In this document: positions 53,620 to 63,660 of the stretch, in pieces | How the letters are laid out: each line of letters opens with the position of its first letter | Position numbering within the stretch: the stretch's first letter is position 1 | Assembly: GCF_001649575.2 (NCBI RefSeq) | Contig: NC_051445.1 | Location: 28,449,984-28,513,983, forward strand | Direction: 5' to 3' | Origin: Kryptolebias marmoratus | Taxonomy: Eukaryota; Chordata; Actinopteri; Cyprinodontiformes; Rivulidae | DNA: 64,000 nucleotides | Notes under the pieces: generated by a model | Told to the model about the DNA's origin: nothing | Database searches by the model: none | The model's input: only the letters and a program-made list of their open reading frames with translations | Made by a program: the position numbers and the translations under genes

Positions 53620-53950
53620 CCCTGGGCCTTACAAGGCCTGAATATATCTAGGCCCCATGGATCAATATATCACTTTAAGTAAGATTTGTCGGAAGTCGGC
53701 CTGTAAAAATAACACCTTGTGATGTGTAATTAAAGACACAAAATGGAACTGGATCCAGATTTAAAAGGTTATTAGATCTGCGCACAATTTGCCATTTATT
53801 AGACAGGGATAAAAGCTAATTTGTGGATAGTGACCAAGCAGACAGAAGAAATAATCACAATGAGCAAAGCTGCTGTTCCCTAACTCCTTAAGATAAAAGC
53901 AACTAAAAAGGTCACACTCAAATTGGGGGTTTAGTGTCCCTAACGGTGTT
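53620..53950. other. High-complexity stretch, possible conserved non-coding element
   Basis: Low in simple repeats, not like any repeat in this window, no coding frame. It holds homeodomain-type ATTA/TAAT cores ('gtgtaattaaag'), 'ccatttattag', 'aataatcacaatg' and 'gacagggataaaagctaat'. This is only an impression of composition; conservation cannot be seen from one sequence. Confidence 0.2.
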
Positions 53951-54075
53951 ATCCAGCATACGCTTAACAAATCCACGAGGCAGAACCTGCATGGGAAAAA
54001 GACAGTAGCTGCAGTTCAAACAAAAACAATTCAGGCAAAACAGCAACCGAAAAATTTGAAAAAGTGACCTGTGTT

Positions 54076-55956
54076 TAAAGCAATAGTGTGGTCATTTTTT
54101 AAGTGTTCTGTCAAACAGTTATTAGTGGTTAGTACCTTATTAGTTATGACATCAGTCATAGAGCACAGAGTATATAGAAAAAATAAAAAGGAAGAAGTCT
54201 TCATCCAGGCTAGGGAAATGGGCTGTTTTTTATTATTGTTTTTTAGGCTCATCAAACAATTCATTCTCAAAAATGACATACTGGTATGAAAGAAAACTAC
54301 ATTAGATTACACCTCTACACTTTTGCATGACATTGTTTGTTAAGTTTGTTGCTGTTTTCTTAACCAAATGTTTGCTACTCTGCAAATGTACGTGTGCTGA
54401 GCCTAGAAAGACTGTATTTATGCTGATGGTGCTGAGGCTGATAAAAGTATCACTCAGCCTGATCAGTGCATCTAGTCAGTCCAAGCGTTTACTCAATTCC
54501 TGGTGGACTGATAACATTCAGCAGTCACTATACTCAAAACACACACACACATTTGCATTTGAAACAAAGATGTAGTTTGATTGAGAACAAAAGTGACAAA
54601 CCATGTCATGTAGAGGTTTAATATTAATAATAGTGTATTCATAATTATAATATTAGCTATTGTAGTGTTCTTTCACACTTTTATGTTGTTTTAGAGGAAA
54701 AGCTGTTTTATAAATCTTAAAAACAATAAAAAAGGGCAATATTTGACTAACCATTAGCCTAGCTTGATTATAGTCTTTTCTCCATACTCTGTGGTCTATG
54801 ACAGATGTCACAACTGATAAAGAACTCACTATTAAAGGTGGGGTTTATAATCTATTTATTTAATGAATCACATAGTGGACATGAACAATCAAATGTCATA
54901 AATATTATTGAATGTTAATAATGTCAAGATGAGAAATATAAACAGTGGAATATTAAAGTGAGGAATTGCAGAGCTCAGTCAATGGTATGACAAAACAGAG
55001 ACATGACAATCAAGCTGCACCTTCTGAATTGAAAGCCAGTGTTTAGAAGTACTTTGACATCTACATAATTATGACAAAAATTACATTCAAATAAGCATTT
55101 TTATGCAATTTGTGTACACATTTCCACCGGGATAAAGAGAAAAACTGCTGGGCTGCGACTGCTGGTGACTAGTTGGCAGACAGCAATTGCGACCAGGTCT
55201 CTAGAGTGTGTTGAAACATTTGCTGTATGTTATGATGTGGGCAGAGTTGGATTACAAGCACTTTGAGTTGCCTTGTGCTGAAAAGTGCTATATAAATAAA
55301 TGTACCTACCTACCTACCTACAAAATAATGTGTCCATCTTAGAATACAGTTTTCAGGGAATGAATAGAAACATTGGCCAATATTTTCAAAAACTGTGCAC
55401 ACAAAAACTGACAGTCAACTACTAGTTTTCAACAGTCACAACCCATTGACTGTTGCACCCTTTAGAGTTTCAGTAGAACATAATCATTCCGTCCAAGATA
55501 CAAACAGATTGTGGGGATCACAGTCTACAACAAGACCAAAAAACAAAGTAGTAGAAACACTAAAGAAAGCAGGTAAAATACAGTAGTTCTAATATGTGAT
55601 GCATAAACATCCATTGACACAGAACCTTATGTCAATGTTCTAGGCATTTTTAATAATTGTCTTGTTCATTTAGTTCCTAAAAATCTTGTTTGAATGAAAA
55701 TTGTTTTTTACTGCAGTGTCGAGCAAAGTATTTTGTTTCTTTTAGGTCTGAGAGACTGTACGCTCAGGGTTTTCTTTGGTGCATGATTATGGCTGTATTG
55801 AGATGCACTGAAATGTATCACTAATTGTTTTTTAATTGTAATGCAGCACTCTGAATCAACTCATGAGGTACCGAAAGATTCACACCCCTATTAGATATTG
55901 ATAACTAATTGCCAGAACATCACTTCAAAAATGATCATACTATCTCATTAAGTTAG
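54076..55956 (+). mobile_element. Unclassified DNA element U, copy 2, with inverted ends
   Basis: The left end 'ttaaagcaatagtgtggtca' and the right end 'tgatcatactatctcattaa' are inverted copies, with similarity continuing inward ('aagtgttctg' versus 'cagaacatcactt'). Both ends bear a TTAA or near-TTAA tetranucleotide. A second inverted pair lies inside: 54115-54215 versus 54745-54842. No transposase is visible. Whether 54.08 and 55.96 belong to one insertion is inference. An L2-like tail and (CTAC)n at 55250-55320 interrupt it. Confidence 0.4.
55250..55320 (+). mobile_element. L2-like LINE tail with (CTAC)n
   Basis: 'aagcactttgagttgccttg', 'tgctgaaaagtgctatataa' and 'ataaatgta', then (CTAC)n: the same tail as at 43440-43497. 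Confidence 0.65.
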
Positions 55957-57645
55957 TGCCATTTTCTTGTATGAGGTTCAAATGCATTCATTAACAACTT
56001 CTGTAAAAGCTGACCATCTCTAAGATGACAGATTTCTTGGTTTACAGGTGAGGTCAGAGCCAGCTTCCTGCACCTTTTTGCATAAACGCTCTAGAAAAAT
56101 GACTTGTTCAGGGTGGGTGGATAGTGTGTGGTATTATTAAATATTTAACTACACATTTAGAGTCTTTGGCCATGTGCTGAATTAGTCATGTCTGTTAATG
56201 GTGTGCAATGCTGATGACAGGGCACAACAGACTTCAGGGCTCTACAGCCTCCCAGAATCCCACAGAATCACCTGCTTGTCCACATTAGTCGAGACAGAAC
56301 AAAAAAGGCTTTTTCGTTTTTTATTTTGTTTGTTTTTTTGCTATTTAAAAAAATAAAGGAATTGAACACAAACGCTTTAAGTTTGATAATAGCTGCTCCC
56401 ATGAGAAATGTCTCCGCACTGTAAAAACCTCACTGTAAAACACTGATATCATTTTCACCTTTGTAATTCCAGAGCAGAGAGAGCTCCAGGATGAGTTTAG
56501 TCTGTTGAAGCAGAGGAAAAAAAGGGGACTAAAAATGGAGACTAAAAGCGCAGCTATTCTTCCTCTGTCAGAGGCTACCATTCTCTTTGATGTTAAGCTG
56601 ATGTTTTATATTCATACTAAAACAAGGAATTCTTACCTGCTTAAATTATCATCCACCTTAAAGTTAAATAAGCAACCACCAGGGTTTTGTTTTAATGTCT
56701 TTGTTTGTGTTAATTTACATTGTAAAGCAATTTGGATCAGCTCCCTGTTGATTTTAAAGTTCTTTTCAAAGATACTGATAATGACCAGTGACAAAGATTC
56801 TACATCTTAAAGGGCAGCAATACATAATACAGCATGGGTACCACGTAAACAGACTGTAAATACAGGGTAACAAGTCACTTTATAATACAACCAAATTCAA
56901 GTCTGTACCAGCAGTGGCAGTTGAATAATGCCTGGCCAAGCCTGTCCTTCAGCATTGCCTACCCTTTCCACTACCTCCACCCTTCCCCCACACACACACA
57001 CTCCCCAACCCATATGCCCAGGGAACTGCAACTGCAAACACCCCACACCTTCCCTTCTTTTAGCAGAAAGAGAAACTTTTTTAAAATATAAACTTAGCAC
57101 AAAAAGTAAAAAAAACAAAACAAAAAAAAAACAGTTTGAATTAATCTACATATTACCAATGATTCCCATAAAACAGTTCAATCTGTTTGGTGGGTTCTCC
57201 AACCCTCTAGTGCCCCAAGAACAAGAGCTTAAGTAAATAAGTATTCCGTTAAGCTCTTGTCTACTACAGTTACATGGTAGTCAGCAAAAAATAAACTTAT
57301 AACATGTACTTTTCTGTTATGGTTTTTCATTATAGTGAAAGCAGCTTTATACTATTTTGAAGGTTTTTTTTTGAGACATTGATTTTAACAAATTTCTGAA
57401 TATATTTCAGTATGACCAGCCCAGCTACAACGAAGGTTAACAATTTCTTGTACAAAAGCCATTGAGTGTGGAGATTTCCCGAAGTGCAAACATTATTCCA
57501 TATATACACACAGTGATGTGAAAATATTTGGGAAATTTTATAATAAAGTTTCATTTTTTTATGATTTTTTGATATTAGCTGGACATCATGAAAATGAAGT
57601 TATGAATTTTTTCATAAAGAATGTGTTCAATCCAGGAATATAGAA
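55957..57645. other. Intergenic DNA, nothing recognised
   Basis: AT-rich. 56960-57005 is C/CA-rich. No supported gene. Confidence 0.4.
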
Positions 57646-57649
57646 ATAA

Positions 57650-57945
57650 AAGAAAATTATTCCACATGTAGGCATTGTCATTAGAGAATACTTTGGTAAT
57701 TCTTTGAAGAGTTGTGGATTTTTTATGAATATTTATTGGGCTTGCTGTGGTATGAAATTACAGTTAACATATGTTTTGCTGAAACAGCATTGAAACTATG
57801 AACATGGAGATAAATGCATATTATTACAGATGTAGACTTGATCATCTGAGAATATTTTGGTATTTTTTTGAATGAATAATGGATTTTATATGAATTTATT
57901 TCTTTGGCTCTGTGTGGTATAAAATGGCAGTTAGTTTGTGTTTGT
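57650..57945 (+). repeat. Two diverged tandem units, period about 165 bp
   Basis: Unit 1 (about 57665-57780) and unit 2 (about 57830-57940) share 'tgtag(g/a)c', 'gagaata(c/t)tttggta', 'tggatttt(t/a)tatgaat', 'tttatt' and 'tg(t/c)ggtat(g/a)aaat'. Similarity is near 65-70 percent by eye. Confidence 0.45.
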
Positions 57946-58199
57946 GTACATCCTGCTGCTTCCAGGTGACACAATTGTCACAGCATGCTGCACAACAGGC
58001 ACACTTTGCTCCTCCTCCCTCCTCTTGTGCTTTGATGTTGTACTGTCATGCAACTCAAGGTCTGGCTCAGTCTGGCCCAGCCACAGCAAGAAAGGGCAGA
58101 TTGCAAAAGAAGTGTCATGGTGTTGTTTTTCCAATCCTAAAACGATACATCGGCAAGCGTTAAAGTATTTTATCTTTACCCAACTTTCAGGAATTTAGC

Positions 58200-58320
58200 A
58201 AAATGATTATGCAGCCACTTTAATTAAAAGCATCAGTATCCGTTTCGGTGATACTGGCCGAAACTTGGGATTGGATCAATACCAAATCTTGCAGTATCAC
58301 ACACCACTAATTGCCAGCAC
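58200..58320 (+). repeat. Short dispersed repeat with 'ggtgatactggcc' motif
   Basis: 'gtatccgtttcggtgatact', 'ggatcaataccaaatcttgc' and 'agtatcacacaccacta' match a common teleost non-autonomous element by recall; termini not defined. Confidence 0.35.
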
Positions 58321-58621
58321 TTTGTGAGTGCTATATAAATGTTTAAACTCATAACATTTTTTAAGTTTGCACATGCCAGAATAAATTGTTGCAGTCAGTT
58401 ATTTAGCAAGATCATATTAAATTAAGAATGCCTCAAAACTCACACACAATAGGATATTCCTGAACATTAATTCAGCCACTTGGCTATGGTTTTGCACAGA
58501 CTGTGGCGCTGTTCCACTGCTCAGTGGGAGAAGTTTCTCAGACAGCATCACAGATGTTTTAGTAACACTTAACAAAAACACTTCACGTTGCAGCTGTAAT
58601 AGATGCATGTTAAATTAAAGA

Positions 58622-59215
58622 CCTAGTAATCTATGTAGGAATGCATGTCGCCCAACACCTTTCATGTCAGAGTTTGAAAAAAAAAAAAATCATCTCAATC
58701 TGAAATGATGGAGTTACAACCATTTTGGTCTATTCTAAATAATGTTATGCACAATCTAATGCAATATCACAAGATCTAACATGACCTGTCAGTGCTTGGA
58801 GTATCTGTTGTGAATGACTCTCAGCTAATACTACATCAAATTTTAGTTCACTATCTAAAATATTTGACTTATTTATAGACAGTTTTGTGTGGGCTGAGGT
58901 TGTTTAGCTGTGGTGGCCATCTTGAATTGACTTGACTTCATAAATTAATCAGTTATAGATTTAAATCTTTCTTGTGGTTTATGAAATATTTTGCTAACAG
59001 ACAGACAATGTTGACTCCAACAATTATTTGCAAAGTTGTAATCAAAGATGTTGCAGAATGTATAATGCTAGAAGTGTATGTGAGAATTATGCTCAGCTGC
59101 TACCACAAAAAAATTAGCTCAGTATCCATAAAAGTGGCTGAGTTGTAGCCATTTTTGTGTTGGCTAAGGTCACAAAAGCTGTGGTGGCCATCTTGATTGG
59201 GATTGATTCAAAATG
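58622..59215 (+). repeat. Family R dispersed repeat, head plus about two units
   Basis: 'taggaatgcatgtcgcccaa' and 'cacctttcatgtcagagttt' at the head; units from about 58745 and about 59025 with 'ctcagct(a/g)(c/a)tac', 'ggtggccatcttgaattgac' and 'gttgtagccatttttgtgtt'. Confidence 0.65.
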
Positions 59216-59699
59216 TTAAAGAGAGTTTCTTTAAAATCCTTTCGCCTGTGGCAGTAGGTACTAATAAAGATGTTTCCCTACTCCTAAAGAAAAAGGGGAC
59301 TGTGAATACTAATGACTGTCACTTTATTATTTATTTATTTCATTTTATTTTATTTTTACAAAACAGAAACATTTCTTTTTCACCCACCTCAGTATGTTGG
59401 TCATATTTTTTTTCACAAGTTTGACACTGACAGAAAAGGGATGATAGCTAAGGTTTGTAAATAGGAAATTGAAAACAAACAAAATAAAAGAGACTTTTTT
59501 AGCCTCTGTGTGAATTGCACAACCCATTCACAAAGACAAAACAACAAAGTCCTGAAATCATGTCACAACATGAGTGATGTTGGCAATTAAAGGCAATGTG
59601 CCCCAAATTACAGCTTCATTAGAGCTGAAAAATAGGGCCATGTGAAACGTTTACTCTACTGCTTTTATTCTACTTTACATGTTGGACTTTTTATTCATG
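59216..59699. other. Intergenic DNA, nothing recognised
   Basis: AT-rich; no supported gene. Confidence 0.4.
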
Positions 59700-61265
59700 T
59701 CAAGTGTTAAATAATTCTAAAAAAGTGTAGCATACATGAACTTCTATTTGTAATCTTTCTATTTTGTTGTCCTACAATCTGGAATTTTATTGGATTTTTA
59801 ATTTGATTAAAAGCAATATTTCTAAAAAAAATACTCCAGATTAATGAAGTAAAATAGGGAAAGAAAACTTGTGTTACATAAGTAATTTTAAAACCTTTTG
59901 TTTGCATATGTATTACTTCCCCAAGTAGCAATACTTTGTGTCCCTGTCATGGCCGGTGGAGAGGGAAGCAAACCCAGAGTGCAGACTCATTTAAAAAAAT
60001 AACTAATTTATTAAAATAAAAGATAACCAAACAACAAAGAGCTGACGTGGCAGCAAAAATCCAATCCAAAACACAAAGGCAAGGCGAAGCAAGGCAAGGG
60101 AACCAGACGACAAGAGACAAGAGACATTGAACTAGAAGGGTAGTGGAGAAAGTGACCGGGTTTTAAGCACTGAGGATAATAGGGTGAAGTGGGCACAGGT
60201 GAGTGATAACAATTGCTGACAGGTGGAGATGGGCGTGGCAGATAAACAGGGGCAGACTGAGGATAAGTGGAGAATGATGACAAACAAAGACAACAAGAAC
60301 AAAACAAAACCCAGATGACAGAACAACAGTGAAGAAACAATAACCCCAGAAAACAAAACATAAAGTCAAAAACAACAACCCTAGAATTCATAACAGTCCG
60401 CACTTTTTGAAGCAGTTCCAGCAGGAGGTCTCTCTTTAGGTCTGTCTCTATCATCTTGGTCCAGCTAACCACTAGATGTTTTGCTCATTCTTCATGACCG
60501 AACTGCTGCAGCTCCTTCAGGTTGGATGGGTGTTGGTCGTGTCCAAAAATTTTTAAATCAAACCGGAGATTCTCATTTGGATTGAGGTATGGGCTTTGAC
60601 TAGATCATTCCAGGACATTTACTTGTTCTCTTTAAACCAGTGGATTGTTGCTTCAGCAGTGTGTTCAGGGTCATTGTCCTGTTGAAAGGTGAACTCCGAC
60701 CCAGTCTCAAATCTCTGGAAGACTCCTAAAAAGTTTCTTTCTAGAATTTTTCTGTATACTGAACCATCCATCTTTTCTTTAACTATGATCATTTTTTCAA
60801 ATAAAACATCCTCACAGCTTGTTGCTGCCACCACCATGCTTCACTGTAGGGATGGTGTTCTCAACATGATGAGAGGTGATAGATTTGCCTCAGACATGTT
60901 GCTGTCCTTGATGTTTGGTCTCATCTAACCACAGCATCTTCCAAGCAGAAATTCCAAAGGTCCAGGTTTTTTTCATATTTATTTATTTTTATTTTAATCA
61001 ATGTCTTTTTTCAAAAACTCTTCCATGAAGCCTAGCTGTGTGCAGCATTTAGTGGTCCTGTAGAGTGATTGTGTCATTGTGTCATCTCCACAGAAGAGCT
61101 GAAGTTCCATCAGGGTTATCTTTGGCTTCCTGGCTGCTTCTTTTATTAATTCATTACACACTCTGGGAATTTTGGTAGACAACTCTCTCGACAGGATTGC
61201 TGTGATGGCATCATATTCCCATTTCCTGACAATGAATTTAATGAAACTCTGTGGGGTATTTAGGG
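59700..61265 (-). pseudogene. Tc1-like transposase relic
   Basis: On the minus strand from about 61265: a helix-turn-helix part ('[20 protein letters not shown]' and 'AARKPKITLMELQ'), then after a gap the catalytic part at about 60870-60619: a 'NTIPTVKHGGGS'-like block, 'KMDGSVYRKILERNFLG', 'FTFQQDNDPEHTAEATIHWF' (second catalytic Asp) and, in decayed frames, the '..SPDLNPIENL' block. It ends near 'PSNLKELQQFG..'. Many stops. The solo LTR at 59945-60395 splits its end from the presumed terminus at about 59705-59780. Part of the N-terminal half (about 60880-60990) is unclear. Confidence 0.7.
59945..60395 (-). mobile_element. Solo LTR (family T, copy 3) inside the Tc1 relic
   Basis: 451 bp, TGTCATGGCCGG to ATTCATAACA. 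Flanks GTCCC (59940-59944) and GTCCG (60396-60400), a 5-bp TSD with one mismatch. Shares 'gtgcagactcattt', 'gaagtgggcacaggtgagtg' and 'aggtggagatgggcgtgg' with copy 1. Confidence 0.75.
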
Positions 61266-61269
61266 TTCT

Positions 61270-61278
61270 TATATATAT

Positions 61279-61352
<74 letters not shown>
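61270..61352. repeat. (AT)n microsatellite
   Basis: About 80 bp of AT repeats with a few AC units at both ends. It creates long Ile-Tyr frames on both strands that are not genes. Confidence 0.9.
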
Positions 61353-61353
<1 letters not shown>

Positions 61354-61514
61354 CATAACCCAACCCAGATCTATACTTATCCACAATGTTGTCTGTGACC
61401 CATGTGGCCAGTTCCTTGGTCATGCTGTCTCTTTTATCACTTGGTGGTAGACCTTGCTACTTGGAAGTGTTGCACAGCTGTTAATTCTGAAGGCTATTAG
61501 AACAGATGTATTCA

Positions 61515-61760
61515 GATTCAGAAAGCTTTATTTATCCCCAGGGGGAAAATGAGAAAACACAGAACAGCATGGCAAAGAATAAAAAACTAAATAAATGAAA
61601 TAAAAAACTGAAGAAATAATAAAGAAATAAGGAGCAAGGAATTACCTAAGTTCTGATAAAATAAAATTGCATATGAATAAATATAAATGTAAATGAGGGG
61701 ATCAATAATGAAGACGTAGAAAGCTGCATTGAGGGTGAACATGAAAATATATACAACAGT
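61515..61760 (-). mobile_element. LINE 3' UTR fragment
   Basis: On the minus strand it ends '..ccctggggataaataaagct' and 'ttctgaatctgaa', the usual 3' end of fish Rex1-like LINEs; A-rich and T-rich runs upstream. No coding part. Confidence 0.5.
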
Positions 61761-61762
61761 AT

Positions 61763-61922
61763 GCTGGTGTAGATTCTCATCCAGGCCATGGTAAATTCAA
61801 AAAAGTTAAAAAACAAAAACAACTGGACTTCTGTTCTGTAGTTGAAGACGTTTCGCTTCTCATCCGAGGAGCTTTCTCAATTCAGAAATAGAGAGTGTGG
61901 AGTTGAGCTTTTAAAGCTGAGA
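61763..61922 (+). repeat. Penelope-like terminal repeat (copy 3)
   Basis: 'gctggtgtagattctcatcc' through 'gagcttttaaagctgag', matching the left arm at 49506-49660. It stands directly in front of the truncated Penelope coding region. Confidence 0.75.
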
Positions 61923-62217
61923 ACATTGTCATTCCTTATGTTGCTGGAGTATCCGAGAAACTCAGAAGGATTTTCTCCAAACACGACATCCCAGTACATT
62001 TCAAACCCAACAAGACTCTCAGGCAGAGGCTGGTCCACCCTAAGGACAAACCCAAACTGAGCTGAGTTGTGTCTGCAGTTCAGTGCAGCAAAGAATGTTC
62101 AGACCTCTATATTGGAGAGACCAAACAACCTCTCCACAGACGCATGGCTCAACACAGGAGAGCCACCTCTTCTGGACAGGACTCAGACTCAATTGGTGAC
62201 CTGTTGATCGTAATGGC
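61923..62217 (+). pseudogene. Penelope-like element: RT end and GIY-YIG endonuclease start
   Basis: The frame gives '[20 protein letters not shown]', '[20 protein letters not shown]' and 'KDKPK', then a stop. In a shifted frame come 'VVSAVQCSKECSDLYIGETK' and 'QPLHRRMAQHRRATSSGQDS'. 'DLYIGETKQPLHRR' is the GIY-YIG-type motif with its conserved Arg. These are the linker and endonuclease start of Penelope-like elements, which use this nuclease for retrotransposition. The RT core upstream and the rest of the nuclease are missing. Confidence 0.85.
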
Positions 62218-62388
62218 CAAAACAGTGAGTTAATCATTTATTTTTTGGCTACTTGTCACGAGTTGGCTGCAGCAGAAGGAGCAGCATATAAAAGTGGATA
62301 AAAGGTGTTTACTGTACAATGAGATCTTTTCACACTTAGACTGGCTCATAAGTGGATTTTATTTTAAAAAAATATGTAACATAATGTT

Positions 62389-63660
62389 TTGTTTTTGGAC
62401 ATTTACATAACTGAGGGCCTCCCTTGGACGACACAAATGCCCCATGTCACCAGTAGGATACAACAACACCTCTACATCCTGATGAAGCTGAGGAGAGCTG
62501 GACTGCCTCGGAATCTCCTGCATTTATTGGTGCACGGTGGAGAACATTCTGGTGTACTATATCACGTGGTATTCAGGATGCCACAAGAGGGATCAAAAGC
62601 CACTTGAGAGGGTGATCAAGGCAGCACAGGGGGTCGTTCTGTGAGGATCTGGAGTTAGCTCTGCCTATGGGCAGCGCTTCTAACCCTTCTTTCCTCAGCT
62701 GTTCCTGATTCCCTTGATGAGCTGATACAGCATTTAAGCCTCCGGCTCGTTCCAGACTGACGCTGGAGCATCAAACCTCTCTGGTTAGAGTCTCAGCCAC
62801 AGGTTCTAACCTCAATTAGTGACTTTGACAATTTGTTGTTTTTGCTCTTTGACTCAGGTTGTTGCCTCGCCTAGAGGGTCATTACCCGACGGGAACTTAC
62901 CTGGATTACCTTTGGATTACTTACCTTGCCGGACTGCTGGACCTCTTACTTCAGGATCACCTTGGAAACCTTCCTCACCTCCTTGACACCACGAACGCCT
63001 TCTACACCTGTAAGAAAGAAAGAGACATTATTCACAAACTCATCAGTTATCAACACTAAGACCAAGACTTGTACCCGAGACTCACCTTGCTCCTTCTTGC
63101 CTTCCAGACTGCTCCTGACCACCACCACTGTAGATACATGCACCCTGTAAATAAAACCACTTACCTGATTTCCTGTCTCTGTGTCTGGTTTCGGCTTCGC
63201 TCTATGGACAAAACACCTGGTTTATGATACGTTGGGTCTGGTCTACCTGCCATTAGCCACATCTTTGAGACCAAATTTCAGAGGGCAAAGACCCAGCCTG
63301 TCCACCATCTCTTCAAGCTCCTACCCTCTGGCAGGAGACTCAAAATTATTCAGTCCTGAACTATGAAAATGGAAAAACAACTTCTTCTCAAGAGCTGTGA
63401 AAACATTAAACAAGCTGTAGAACTCTGACACTGACTTACACACACCTACACAGAATGCATAGGCATTATTTTGAGACTGATTGTAACTCTCACTTGTTTA
63501 CTTGTTATTGTTTTGACTTTTTGCTTGTAATTACCTTGTTATTAATATTAATAGCACCTTTTCCTTCTAGGTCTGGTAATACCAACGTAAGTTTTGTTTA
63601 TTACTGGCAATGGTATCACAACCAATAAAAACCTTTTTTATCCTTTTATCTTTTATTGCT
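62389..63660 (+). pseudogene. Rex1-like LINE C-terminal region, split by a Gypsy LTR
   Basis: 'EGLPWTTQMPHVTSRIQQHL', 'ILMKLRRAGLPRNLLHLLVH' and, frame-shifted, '..LERVIKAAQGV' run to the LTR at 62640. After it, '..GSGLPAISHIFETKFQRA' and 'VHHLFKLLPSGRRLKIIQS' continue the same protein. The 3' UTR runs on to about 63650 with 'accaataaaaaccttt' as possible polyadenylation site. The RT palm is missing at the 5' side. Confidence 0.75.
62640..63229 (+). mobile_element. Solo Gypsy LTR (family G, copy D) in the LINE
   Basis: 590 bp, TGTGAGGATCTGGAG to TTTATGATA (other copies end TTTATGTCA). Flanks CGTTC (62635-62639) and CGTTG (63230-63234), a 5-bp TSD with one mismatch. TATA-like 'acagcatttaagcctccgg' at about 62727; 'ctgtaaataaaaccacttac' near 63145. 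Confidence 0.8.

Noticed and set aside
56505..57236. Frames of about 100 residues near 56.5 and 56.9 kb
   Set aside because: No domain, Lys- and Pro/His-rich low-complexity stretches, and no splice or start context worth noting.
60011..60472. 153-residue minus frame
   Set aside because: Its first part is Tc1 transposase relic read into a solo LTR; the rest is an incidental frame in the LTR.
60994..61450. Frames with long Ile-Tyr runs on both strands
   Set aside because: They are products of the (AT)n microsatellite; only the part before it on the minus strand is Tc1 transposase.
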